Below, in pieces: positions 51,495-59,850 of a stretch of 64,000 nt of DNA (position 1 is its first letter; each line of letters opens with the position of its first letter). Where the stretch lies: assembly GCA_033764775.1 (NCBI GenBank), contig JANRIQ010000012.1, positions 62,001 to 126,000 of the forward strand, written 5' to 3'. The DNA is from JAWXCE01 sp033764775 (GTDB lineage: Bacteria; Pseudomonadota; Alphaproteobacteria; Rhizobiales; Rhodomicrobiaceae). The position numbers and the translations under genes were made by a program. The notes beneath the pieces were generated by a model that worked only from the letters and a program-made list of their open reading frames with translations, had not been told where the DNA came from and searched no databases.

Positions 51495-53018
51495 ATGTCA
51501 ATCGCGTACGGTTCGAGCGAGGCGATGGGGAGACGCGCCAAACGGATCGTGGTTGTGGGGGCCGGGATGGGCGGGCTTGCGGCCGCCGTCGACCTTGCGA
51601 GCCGCGGCTTCGCGGTCACGGTGCTTGAACGCGCCGCCGCGCCCGGAGGAAAAATGCGCGAGGTCATTGTCGGGGGCCAGGCCATCGACGCAGGGCCGAC
51701 GGTGCTCACCATGCGCTGGGCGTTCGCCGAACTATTCGCCTCCGCCGGCGCCGATTTAGCCGACTACGTGACCTGCGTCCCTGCTCGCACGCTGGCCCGC
51801 CACGGCTGGGCGAACGGACGGCTGGATCTGTTCGCCGACCTGGAGGAAACCGTCGCGGCCATCGGCGAGTTCGCGGGCGCGGCCGACGCGCGCGGCTACC
51901 GCGCATTCTGCTGGCAGGCCCAGCGCATCTACGACATCCTGGAACGGCCGTTCATCCGCTCCGAAAAGCCGAACCTGGCGCAACTCATGTGGCGCGTGGG
52001 GCTGCACCGGCCCGTGGCGCAGTGGCGCATCAACCCCTATCAGACCCTGTGGGATGCGCTCGGCAAGCATTTCCGCGACCCACGTCTGCGCCAGCTTTTC
52101 GCGCGCTACTCGACCTATTGCGGCGCCTCCCCGTTCCGCGCGCCCGCGACGCTGATGCTGGTCGCCCATTGCGAGCGCGGCGGGGTGTGGCTCGTGGAGG
52201 GCGGCATGCACCGCATTGCGAAGGGCCTGGCGCAGCTGGCGACCGAGCGCGGGGCGCAAATCCGCTTCGGCGCTCATGTGGCCAGGGTGTCGCTTGCGGG
52301 CGGTCGCGCCGCCGGCGTGGAGCTGGCGAGTGGGGAGCGCATCGAAGCCGACGCGGTGGTCATGAACGCCGACCCGGCCGCCGTGGCGGGCGGACGGTTC
52401 GGCGCGGAGGCGGCGCGGGGCGTGGCGGATGTGACGCCCGCTCGGCGATCCATGTCGGCCGTCACATTCGCCGCGACGGCGCGCACCGCGGGCTTTCCGC
52501 TCGTCCGCCACACGGTGTTTTTCTCGGACGCCTACAAACAGGAATTTGAGGATATCCACACGCGCGGCGCGCCGCCCGGCGACCCGACCGTCTATGTCTG
52601 CGCCCAGGATCGCGCGGACGCCGACGCAGGGCCTCCCACCGGCGAGGAGCGCCTGCTGATGGTCGTCAACGCGCCCGCCTGCGGGGACGCCCGCGCCTTC
52701 AATGAAACGGAGATCGACTTATGCCGCCAAAGGACACTCCAACGCCTGGAGCGATGTGGGCTCAGCGTTCAGCCTTCGAGCATGGAGGCGACGACGCCGA
52801 GCGATTTCGAGCGTCTGTTTCCGGGGACGGGCGGCGCGCTGTACGGTCGGGCCCCGCACGGGTGGATGGCGTCGTTCCAGCGGCCGGGGGCGCGCAGCCG
52901 TCTGAGGGGGCTTTATTTCGCGGGCGGGAGCGCGCATCCGGGGCCGGGCGCCCCGATGGCGGCCTTGTCGGGGCGTTTGGCGGCGGCGCGGATCGCAGCG
53001 GACCTGGGTTCGACGTAA
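51495..53018 (+). CDS. crtD: Hydroxyneurosporene/methoxyneurosporene desaturase
   Basis: A 507-residue FAD enzyme of the phytoene-desaturase family. It adds a 3,4 double bond to acyclic hydroxy- or methoxy-carotenoids. The N-terminal dinucleotide site is VVVGAGMGGLAAAVDLASRG and the C-terminal FAD motif is LYFAGGSAHPGPGAPMAALS. It is divergent from crtF. Its last part overlaps crtC in another frame; the conserved C-terminal motif shows that this region truly codes for CrtD. Confidence 0.94.
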   Translation: MSIAYGSSEAMGRRAKRIVVVGAGMGGLAAAVDLASRGFAVTVLERAAAPGGKMREVIVGGQAIDAGPTVLTMRWAFAELFASAGADLADYVTCVPARTLARHGWANGRLDLFADLEETVAAIGEFAGAADARGYRAFCWQAQRIYDILERPFIRSEKPNLAQLMWRVGLHRPVAQWRINPYQTLWDALGKHFRDPRLRQLFARYSTYCGASPFRAPATLMLVAHCERGGVWLVEGGMHRIAKGLAQLATERGAQIRFGAHVARVSLAGGRAAGVELASGERIEADAVVMNADPAAVAGGRFGAEAARGVADVTPARRSMSAVTFAATARTAGFPLVRHTVFFSDAYKQEFEDIHTRGAPPGDPTVYVCAQDRADADAGPPTGEERLLMVVNAPACGDARAFNETEIDLCRQRTLQRLERCGLSVQPSSMEATTPSDFERLFPGTGGALYGRAPHGWMASFQRPGARSRLRGLYFAGGSAHPGPGAPMAALSGRLAAARIAADLGST

Positions 53019-53920
53019 AAGTTCCCTCCAACGGCTATGCGTGGTGGTACGTCGATGGCCTGAGCGACGACGGCCGCTTCGGCGTCACCGTCATCGGCTT
53101 CATCGGCAGCGTGTTCTCGCCCTATTACGCTCGGGCGCGCAAATCCGGCCCCGCGGAGCCGCTCAACCACTGCGCCATGAATGTGTGCCTGTACGGCCCG
53201 TTGCGCCACCGCTGGGCGATGACGGAGCGGTCTGGCGCGGCCGTTGCGCGCGACGCGGCGACGTTCAATGTCGGCCCCAGCCGCATGAGTTGGGAAGGAG
53301 ACGCGCTGACCATCCGGCTCGATGAAACCGCGAACCCGATCCCCGAGCCGATCCGCGGCGTCATCCGGCTGCGGCCCGAGGTCATGACTGATTTCACCGC
53401 CACGCTGGACGACGCCGGACGCCACCTCTGGCGACCCATCGCGCCCCGCGCCCACGTCGAGGTCGCACTGGACAAGCCGGCGCTCGCCTGGCGCGGACAT
53501 GGCTATTTCGACAGCAATTTCGGCGCGGAGCCGCTCGAGGACGGGTTCTCGTTCTGGAACTGGTCGCGGGCGCCCGCGCGCGGCGGCGCCGCCGTGCTGT
53601 ATGACGCGGTGCGGCGCGAAGGCGGACGCCGGGCGCTGGCGCTTTCCATCGACAAAACGGGCAAGGTTGAGCGCATGGAGCCGCCTCGCTCCGCCCGTCT
53701 CGCCCCGACCATGTGGCTGATGCGGCGCGAGACCATGGCGGACGACGGCTGCGCGCGGGTGGAGAAGACCCTGGAGGACACGCCGTTCTACACGCGCTCT
53801 GTCATATCGGGCTCGCTGTTCGGCGAACGGGTGCGCGGCATGCACGAAAGCTTATGCCTTGACCGCTTCCGCTCGGCATGGGTGCAGCGGCTGCTCCCCT
53901 ACCGCATGCCCAGGCGCTAG
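52862..53920 (+). CDS. crtC: Carotenoid 1,2-hydratase
   Basis: This enzyme adds water to the 1,2 double bond of neurosporene/lycopene. Conservation starts at GYAWWYVDGLSDDGRFG, followed by FIGSVFSPYYARARK, NHCAMNVCLYGP, W-A-M-T-E-R and HGYFDSNFGAEPLEDGF. The frame is open upstream into crtD. I chose the GTG at 52862 (352 residues); ATGs at 52754 and 52721 are possible, but the conserved part begins only near 53009. So crtC overlaps crtD by about 157 bases or more. The stop TAG lies in a palindrome shared with the next gene. Confidence 0.88.
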   Translation: MDGVVPAAGGAQPSEGALFRGRERASGAGRPDGGLVGAFGGGADRSGPGFDVKVPSNGYAWWYVDGLSDDGRFGVTVIGFIGSVFSPYYARARKSGPAEPLNHCAMNVCLYGPLRHRWAMTERSGAAVARDAATFNVGPSRMSWEGDALTIRLDETANPIPEPIRGVIRLRPEVMTDFTATLDDAGRHLWRPIAPRAHVEVALDKPALAWRGHGYFDSNFGAEPLEDGFSFWNWSRAPARGGAAVLYDAVRREGGRRALALSIDKTGKVERMEPPRSARLAPTMWLMRRETMADDGCARVEKTLEDTPFYTRSVISGSLFGERVRGMHESLCLDRFRSAWVQRLLPYRMPRR

Positions 53921-53987
53921 AGCGTGATCGCATTCACGTTTCAGATGGACTCGCTCAAGCGATCCATCTGAAACGATCCTGATCTAG
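53917..53987. repeat. Palindromic intergenic element between converging genes
   Basis: A 12-bp perfect inverted repeat, GTTTCAGATGGA with TCCATCTGAAAC, has an inner TCGCT/AGCGA pair and outer CTAG-ending arms (CTAGAGCGTGATCG and CGATCCTGATCTAG, partly matched). It resembles the CTAGAGC(G/A)TGATC palindromes scattered in Hyphomicrobiales genomes. The left CTAG gives crtC its stop and the right CTAG gives the 50-aa minus-strand gene its stop. It may also act as a two-way terminator. Confidence 0.8.
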
Positions 53988-54136
53988 GCCTCTCCCTTCT
54001 GTCCCTCCGCGCGGGCGGCTTCGGCCTCGCGTCGGCGTTTGTCGCGCCGCAGCGACCACAGCTCCCACGCGGCGAAGGCGAGCACGGGCGCAAACACAAA
54101 GGCGAGATCGATGGCGCCATACCATTTCGGGTCCAT
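53984..54136 (-). CDS. 50-residue single-helix membrane protein
   Basis: The protein starts MDPKWYGAIDLAFVFAPVLA and has one membrane helix (about 8-26) followed by a strongly basic/acidic tail (LRRDKRRREAEAARAEGQ). Its ATG shares one base with the stop of the DUF3422 gene (TGATG), so the two are translationally coupled. I do not recognise it; a small partner of the DUF3422 protein is the simplest guess. The stop lies in the palindromic repeat. Confidence 0.7.
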   Translation of the reverse strand: MDPKWYGAIDLAFVFAPVLAFAAWELWSLRRDKRRREAEAARAEGQKGEA

Positions 54137-55419
54137 CAGTCGTCTCCCTGTTGGCTCACATGACGGCGCACGCGCCGCAATCCCCATGCTACGCCGAACG
54201 CCACCAGCGGGATGCTCACGCCCATGGCCACATCGGCGTTGACGGGCGCGCCCGCCGCCTCCAAGCCCTTCGCCGCGTAACCGATCAACCCGACGATGTA
54301 ATATGAGATCGCCGCGACGGAGAGGCCCTCCACCGTCTGCTGGAGCCGCAATTGCAGCTTGGCGCGGCGGTTCAGCGAGGCGAGCATCGCCTGGTTCTGC
54401 CGCTCGCGCGCGATATCGACGCGGGTGGAAAGCAACTGCGTGGCCCGCGCAACGCGCTCGGACAGGGCCTGCTGGCGCTCGGCGGCTGAGCGCACGGTGC
54501 TCATGGCGGGCGCCAGGCGACGCTCCAGAAACTCCTCGAAGGTCTGCAGGCCGGGGATGCGCGCCTCGCGCAGTTCCTCCGTCCGCCTCTGCACCAGATC
54601 GTAATAGGCCGCCGCCGCGCTGAAGCGGTTGTGGTTCTCGGCGTGCCGGCTTTCGATCGCCGCTTCAAGCGCGGTGAGGCGGTCGAGGAGCGCCGGTTCG
54701 TCCATCTCCTCGGCCTTGGCGAGCGCGGCGACGATTTGCGCCAACTCGCGCTCGGACGAACCGATGAGGGGGGTCAATTCGCGCGCCACGGGGAACGCGA
54801 GCAGCGCCATCATGCGATAGGTGTCGATCTCCATCAGCCTCTGCACGAGCCGCCCGGCCTGACGCTGGGTCATGCCGTGATCGTAAACGAGCCAGCGGCT
54901 GAAGCCGTCGGGCTTGACGCGGAAATCGGTGAACGCCGACCCCGCCCCGCCGGCGATGGTGGCGCCGACGACGACCTCGTCGCCGAAACACCGCGAGGAC
55001 ACCTCCTGCGCGGTGGGCGCGGCGTCGGCGGGAAGCAGCGCCACATGGGCCGCGACCATCACCTGGCCTGGAAGCGCGGCCACCCAGTCAGCCGGCACGG
55101 CGGAGATCGCCGGATCGTCGAACGGCTCGGCCTCGGCGCCGGAGACGATGACTTTGTAGCGGGTGAACTCCGTATGCCGCTCCCATTTCAGCCGGAACGG
55201 GCCGAAATCGCGGCTGTAGTGGTTCACGCCTGGGTTCGGCGGGGCGACGCCGTAGCGGCCCGCCAAATTAAGAAGGGGCTGATGCGCCGCGTCGCCCGGC
55301 CTCGCGCCGTACAGGGCCAGAAACGAGATGCGCAGCGGCGCCGCCAGAGGTTCGGGCGGGCGGGCGTGCACCTCGTCGTTCAAAACGGCGCGCAAAGGAT
55401 GGTTTGGCGGCAGCGGCAT
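54136..55419 (-). CDS. DUF3422 family membrane protein
   Basis: A 427-residue protein. The N-terminus LPPNHPLRAVLNDEVHARPP and WERHTEFTRYKVI are marks of DUF3422. A soluble part (about 1-330) with coiled-coil-like helices (QRLMEIDTYRMM, ERQQALSERVARATQLLSTR) leads to two C-terminal membrane helices (about 355-375 and 395-410), resembling a CorA-type layout, though no metal-binding GMN motif is seen. The function is unknown. It lies between crtC and the bchODI group but has no clear tie to pigment synthesis. Confidence 0.85.
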   Translation of the reverse strand: MPLPPNHPLRAVLNDEVHARPPEPLAAPLRISFLALYGARPGDAAHQPLLNLAGRYGVAPPNPGVNHYSRDFGPFRLKWERHTEFTRYKVIVSGAEAEPFDDPAISAVPADWVAALPGQVMVAAHVALLPADAAPTAQEVSSRCFGDEVVVGATIAGGAGSAFTDFRVKPDGFSRWLVYDHGMTQRQAGRLVQRLMEIDTYRMMALLAFPVARELTPLIGSSERELAQIVAALAKAEEMDEPALLDRLTALEAAIESRHAENHNRFSAAAAYYDLVQRRTEELREARIPGLQTFEEFLERRLAPAMSTVRSAAERQQALSERVARATQLLSTRVDIARERQNQAMLASLNRRAKLQLRLQQTVEGLSVAAISYYIVGLIGYAAKGLEAAGAPVNADVAMGVSIPLVAFGVAWGLRRVRRHVSQQGDD

Positions 55420-55545
55420 TACAAGACCTTAATGACAAGAAACGCCGGATCGCGTTAAGCCGGCGCGACGTTTTAACTCGGTTAGCGTTTGCAAAAACTA
55501 TAATCCAAGCGTAAAGCCGCGTTACGTCGAGAGAAGGCAAGCCCC

Positions 55546-55743
55546 ATGAGCTTTAAGTCCTGTCGAAAATGCGGCTATAAATTCATACCGCCAGATTACG
55601 ACCATTGTCCAAAATGTCATGCGCGGCTTGGCGGAGCCAACCTCACGCGCGCGGCGGTCGCGGCTGGCGCGCTCGTGCTGCTGTGCGGCGTCGCTTACGC
55701 CGCGGTCACAATCCTTCCCCGCTTGAGCGTAACCTTGAACTAG
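55546..55743 (+). CDS. Small zinc-ribbon membrane protein
   Basis: A 65-residue protein. Four cysteines form CRKCGYKF and CPKCHARLGG, a zinc-ribbon, followed by one membrane helix (about 36-58). The ATG at 55546 follows GAGAAGGC. A TATAAT at 55499-55504 may be its -10. It is divergent from the DUF3422 gene and converges with bchO, whose stop overlaps its end by four bases. Zinc binding is likely; the role is not known. Confidence 0.75.
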   Translation: MSFKSCRKCGYKFIPPDYDHCPKCHARLGGANLTRAAVAAGALVLLCGVAYAAVTILPRLSVTLN

Positions 55744-56624
55744 CCCGAAGACGCGACTGAGTCCGCCGCCGCTAGGATGAGATCGGCCGCCCGCTGCGGC
55801 TCCTCCTCATGCGCCAGATGGCCGAGCCCGCGCCACACCTCCACCACGGCGCCAGGCGTCAGGTCGCGGATGCGGAAGGCGTCGTCGGGAGGCACTGCCT
55901 TGTCGGCGCCGCCGACGACGAGCGTGAGCCGCGTCCGAAGCGCCGGCAAATCGCGCAACAGCGGCGCCAGATCCCAATTCGCCATCATGCCGAGCGCGCC
56001 GGCCACGTGCCCCGGCGAACGGAACAGCCGCGAGTAGAGCCTGACGCCTTCATCGTCCAACCGCGAGCCGGTGTTCTCGATGACGCGCCGCACGGCGTTT
56101 TCATCCCCCGCCCGCCACGCGAACAGCCGCGGCGTGAACGGGTTGATGAAGAGGAGCTTGGCGATCTGCGGGAACAGCGCGCCCGCAAGGCCTGGAAACG
56201 GGGTCAGCGCGCCGTTGAAGCTGACGACGCCGCGCGGCGCAATCAAGCCGTCGAGCGCCATGCGCAGCGCGATCGCGGCGCCGGCCGAGTGTCCGACAAC
56301 GATGTCCGGCGCGGCGTCAATCGCGCGCAGCAAGGCGCCGACTCCCGCAGCCATGCCGGGCAAGGTGGCGCCGCGCGGCGGTGGTTCAGCGGTGAAACCG
56401 TGGCCGGGCAGATCTGGCGCGATGACCGTGAAGCGTGACGCGAGCCGGGGCGCGACGGCCCGCCAGGAATGCGTGGACGCCCCCGCCCCATGAAGGAGCA
56501 ATACGACCGGCCCGGCGCCCATCGCCTGCACGTGCCAGCGCAAGCCGCCGGCCTCGACAAACCGACTCGCCTCGGCGTTCGGCCACCCCTTGGCGTCATC
56601 GGGCCAACGCAAACGCTCGGTCAT
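55740..56624 (-). CDS. bchO: Alpha/beta hydrolase BchO
   Basis: A 294-residue hydrolase. The nucleophile elbow is VVGHSAGAAIALRMAL with Ser in G-H-S-A-G, the oxyanion loop is LLHGAGASTHSWRAV, and the C-terminal His lies in GLGHLAHEEEP. BchO is always next to bchD and bchI and is proposed to aid Mg-chelation, with no proven reaction. Its ATG overlaps the bchD stop (ATGA). Confidence 0.93.
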   Translation of the reverse strand: MTERLRWPDDAKGWPNAEASRFVEAGGLRWHVQAMGAGPVVLLLHGAGASTHSWRAVAPRLASRFTVIAPDLPGHGFTAEPPPRGATLPGMAAGVGALLRAIDAAPDIVVGHSAGAAIALRMALDGLIAPRGVVSFNGALTPFPGLAGALFPQIAKLLFINPFTPRLFAWRAGDENAVRRVIENTGSRLDDEGVRLYSRLFRSPGHVAGALGMMANWDLAPLLRDLPALRTRLTLVVGGADKAVPPDDAFRIRDLTPGAVVEVWRGLGHLAHEEEPQRAADLILAAADSVASSG

Positions 56625-58354
56625 GCGCGCCGATCCAGGAATGCGCGCGCGACCCCGGCGATGGCCCCGGCGTCGGCGCGCGGCAAGGGCGCGTAAACCG
56701 CATCGAGCGCGGCTGAAAGCGCGGCCGCCTCCTCCGACCGTCGCGGCGCCGTGTCGATGACGAGAGCCGGGATGCGGGCGGCGCGCACCGCACTCGCCGC
56801 GCGCAACGCCTCCGACATGGCCTGAGGACGCCCGCCGGCCCCGCTCAGCGCCACATTGGCGCGTCCGTCGGTCAACAGCGCGATCACCGGCGCGCGCCCG
56901 CGTCGCTTCGCGGCGACGGCGAGTTGCAGCGCGGCGTTTAGGCCCGAGGCGAGAGGCGTGCCCCCTCCGCCCGGCAGCCCCGACAAACGGTTTTTGGCGC
57001 GCGCGAGCGAGCGCGTTGGCTCCAGCGCGATCTCGGCGGCGCGGCCCTTCACCGAGACGAGCGCCACGTAGTCGCGCCGCACATAAGACTCGGCCAGAAG
57101 CGTCTCGACCGCGCCCTTCGCCTCGCCGAGGCGAGCGACGGCCTGCGATCCGGATGCGTCAACGACGAAAATCGACAGCGTCTCGGCCGGCCGCTTGAAG
57201 CGCGTGATGCGGAAATCCTCGCGCCGGATGTGAATGTGGCCCGCTCTTCGCGGGGTTTCGCGCCGACGCAACGCCTGCCATGGCGCGGCCGCCCGCAGCG
57301 TTTCGACGATGTTGAGTTTCGCCCCGCCTTTCGGGTCGCCGCGCCGCACGCCGCAGGGCCGCCCGCGCGCGCTGTCTTTGGCGTTCGCGGCGCTTTTGCC
57401 GTTCGCCCCGCGCGCCCGCCGCCCCCCGTCGCGCAAAAGCGCCAGCAAGCCGGGGGGAAGCGCGGCGAGCGCGGCCTCGATCACGCGATCCTCCAGGGCG
57501 GCCACGTCCGCGTCGCCGGGGTCGCGCTCCGGGTCGGCGGGCTCGCCAGCGGGGGGCTCTGGATCGGCCTCCTCATGAGGCGTAGGCAGGCGGGTGGCGC
57601 GCGGGGCGAGCACGAGGGCTGCGGCGAGGCGGATGTCGTCCTCGCTGACCTCAGGCCGCCCGGCGAGCGCCGCCGCCGCTTTCGCCGCCCGCAACGCCTG
57701 CACCGGCGCGCGCAGCGAGAACGCTCCCAACGCTTCGGCGGCCCCGCACAAACGTTCCACGCACCACTCGGGCGCGGCGACATTCGGCAAACGCGCGGCC
57801 GCCTCCACGATCTCACCCGGTTCGAACGGCCCAGGCGGAGCGTCGCGGTATGATAAGCCGTGGAGATCGACGAGAAGCGCGCAACGCTCGATGAGCAAAC
57901 GCGGGACCGCTTCGTCCTCCACGCCTTCGTCGAACGCGATGAAGCCGAAACGGGCCGAACGCCGCGCCGAGGAGCCGTCGCGCTCAACGGCGATCTCGCC
58001 CGCATCGAGGCACTCGGCCACGGCCCCCGCGACAAGCGCCGGCATCCGTTCGGCCGTCGCGGCGATGAGAACGCCGTTATGGGCTTCCGAAAGCAACCCT
58101 AAAGAGAGGACTGGCGATCCCGCGGCGAGGGTTGCGCCAAGATCGACGCCGCCCAGAAGCCGATCGGCGGAAATCGAGGACGGCATGCGCTTGACCGCCA
58201 TGGCTGGTGGCAGCATATGGCGCAGGGCGGCGAGCCACGCGTCGCGGGCCGGCCCGGCGGGGGAACGCACGCGCATGGGCAGCGATGGGGGATCGACGGC
58301 GAACAGCGCGGCGGCGAGCATAGCCCGCGCCCAAGCCGCGTCGCCGCCCGTCAT
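56621..58354 (-). CDS. bchD: Magnesium chelatase subunit D
   Basis: A 577-residue protein. The N-terminal AAA-like domain lacks a good Walker A. It is followed by an acidic/Pro-rich linker (about 255-290) and a C-terminal integrin-I-like domain with the MIDAS sequence VVDASGSQAVARLGEAKGA and TDGRAN. BchD joins BchI in the ATP motor that inserts Mg into protoporphyrin IX. It overlaps bchI and bchO by four bases each. Confidence 0.95.
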   Translation of the reverse strand: MTGGDAAWARAMLAAALFAVDPPSLPMRVRSPAGPARDAWLAALRHMLPPAMAVKRMPSSISADRLLGGVDLGATLAAGSPVLSLGLLSEAHNGVLIAATAERMPALVAGAVAECLDAGEIAVERDGSSARRSARFGFIAFDEGVEDEAVPRLLIERCALLVDLHGLSYRDAPPGPFEPGEIVEAAARLPNVAAPEWCVERLCGAAEALGAFSLRAPVQALRAAKAAAALAGRPEVSEDDIRLAAALVLAPRATRLPTPHEEADPEPPAGEPADPERDPGDADVAALEDRVIEAALAALPPGLLALLRDGGRRARGANGKSAANAKDSARGRPCGVRRGDPKGGAKLNIVETLRAAAPWQALRRRETPRRAGHIHIRREDFRITRFKRPAETLSIFVVDASGSQAVARLGEAKGAVETLLAESYVRRDYVALVSVKGRAAEIALEPTRSLARAKNRLSGLPGGGGTPLASGLNAALQLAVAAKRRGRAPVIALLTDGRANVALSGAGGRPQAMSEALRAASAVRAARIPALVIDTAPRRSEEAAALSAALDAVYAPLPRADAGAIAGVARAFLDRRA

Positions 58355-59343
58355 GCGCCGAACGTCTCGGCCACGGCCCGGTCGACCCGCGCGGTCGAGC
58401 CAGCGTCATCGAGCGGATTGCGCCGCAGCCGATGCCGCAAGGCGAGCGCAGCGCAACGCTTGATGTGAGGCAGGCCAGTTTCGAGGTCGCCCTCCAAAGC
58501 CGCGAGCGCGCGCGCCGCGCGGATGAGGGTCAGTTCGCCGCGCAGACCGTCGACGCCGAGGGCGGCGCAAAGCCGTGACGCATGTTCTAGGGCGGCGTCG
58601 GGCGTCGCCATGTCGGCGATGCGCCTGCGCGCTGCGACAAGCTGGGCGCGCACCCGCTCCTCCTCCGGACGCCAGGCGGCGAGAAACGCGGACGGGTCGC
58701 GGTCGAACGCGTCGCGACGCTTCACGGCCTCCACCCGCACGGCGATGTCGGACGGCGTTTTCACCTCCACCGACAGGCCGAACCGGTCGAGCAGCTGCGG
58801 GCGCAACTCGCCCTCCTCCGGGTTGCCGCTGCCGATCAGCACGAAGCGCGCCGGATGGCGGATGCTGAGACCGTCGCGCTCCACCACGTTTTCGCCGGAG
58901 GCCGCCACATCGAGCAGCAGATCGACGATGTGATCCTCAAGCAGGTTGACCTCGTCGATATAGAGGAAGCCGCGATGGGCGCGGGCAAGCAGGCCCGGCT
59001 CGAACGCCTTCTCGCCCTTGGTCAGCGCGCGCTCCAGGTCGAGCGCGCCCGTCACCCGGTCCTCCGTGGCGCCGAGCGGCAGATCGACCACCGGCACGGG
59101 CGCCAGCTCCGTCTCCACGGAACCGTCAGCGGGCGGCTCCAAATTGTAGCGCGAGCCTTTCACCACGGACATGGGCGGCAGCAGCGCGGCGAGCGCGCGG
59201 ATGGCGGTGGATTTGCCCGTGCCCCGGTCGCCCAGAATGAGCACGCCGCCCACAAGCGGATCCACCGCGGCGATGAGAATGGCGAGCTTCATCTCGTCTT
59301 GGCCGGCGATGGCGGTGAAGGGGAAAACCTGTTTTTTGCTCAA
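58351..59343 (-). CDS. bchI: Magnesium chelatase ATPase subunit I
   Basis: A 330-residue AAA+ ATPase. Walker A is LGDRGTGKSTAIRAL, Walker B is FLYIDEVNLLEDH, and the sensor-1 region is VLIGSGNPEEGELRPQLLDR. It is the first gene of the reverse bchI-bchD-bchO operon. The start MSKKQVFPFTAI at 59343 leaves a 167-base divergent spacer to the EF-hand gene. I saw no TGT-N12-ACA box there, so this operon may not be under direct PpsR control. Confidence 0.97.
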   Translation of the reverse strand: MSKKQVFPFTAIAGQDEMKLAILIAAVDPLVGGVLILGDRGTGKSTAIRALAALLPPMSVVKGSRYNLEPPADGSVETELAPVPVVDLPLGATEDRVTGALDLERALTKGEKAFEPGLLARAHRGFLYIDEVNLLEDHIVDLLLDVAASGENVVERDGLSIRHPARFVLIGSGNPEEGELRPQLLDRFGLSVEVKTPSDIAVRVEAVKRRDAFDRDPSAFLAAWRPEEERVRAQLVAARRRIADMATPDAALEHASRLCAALGVDGLRGELTLIRAARALAALEGDLETGLPHIKRCAALALRHRLRRNPLDDAGSTARVDRAVAETFGA

Positions 59344-59510
59344 ACCTCGCCGCCCCTCGCTCAGCGCACCCCGCGCCCATTCGCCTTTCGTTGATACCTT
59401 GCGCTGCGCCCGCCGCCAAGCCGCAAAACACGGCGAAGACTATCCTGCGCGGCCGCGTACATAGAGAGAGGCCCGCGCGGACTTCGCCTTGAAGATAAAG
59501 GACCCACAAA

Positions 59511-59813
59511 ATGCACACCCGATTAACGATCAAGACAACGCTCGCGGCCGCCATCCTGGCTCTTGCGGGGTCGAGGGGCGAGACGGCTGAAACTGGCGCT
59601 CCGGTCTGCGCCCCGCCGCCGGCCGCCGCTTTCGCCTTCGACCCCTTTCTCCGCATTGACGCAAACGCCGACGGCGAACTGTCTAAGGCCGAAGCAATGA
59701 GTTTTCACGAAAGCGCGTTCGACATGCGCGATACAAACCGCGACGGCAAAATTACGATAGGCGAAGCGGCGGCTCGTTTTGCCCCGTTCAGACAGCCCCG
59801 TGAGTTCGAATAG
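59511..59813 (+). CDS. Exported EF-hand protein
   Basis: A 100-residue protein. It has a signal-like N-terminus (TLAAAILALAGSRGETAET) and two EF-hand loops, DANADGELSKAE and DTNRDGKITIGE, with Asp/Asn at positions 1, 3 and 5 and Glu at 12. It should bind Ca2+ in the periplasm. AAAGGA precedes the ATG. It is followed 37 bases later by an ECF sigma factor gene in the same direction, so it is probably part of that regulon or operon. Confidence 0.8.
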   Translation: MHTRLTIKTTLAAAILALAGSRGETAETGAPVCAPPPAAAFAFDPFLRIDANADGELSKAEAMSFHESAFDMRDTNRDGKITIGEAAARFAPFRQPREFE

Positions 59814-59850
59814 GCCGTCCGGCCTTTAAAGCTCCCCCCGGAGAAGCGGC

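Noticed and set aside
52721..52861. Longer crtC start at ATG 52721 or 52754
   Set aside because: Possible, but the added residues have shadow-like composition and the DNA is fully used by crtD. Kept as an alternative, not as the call.
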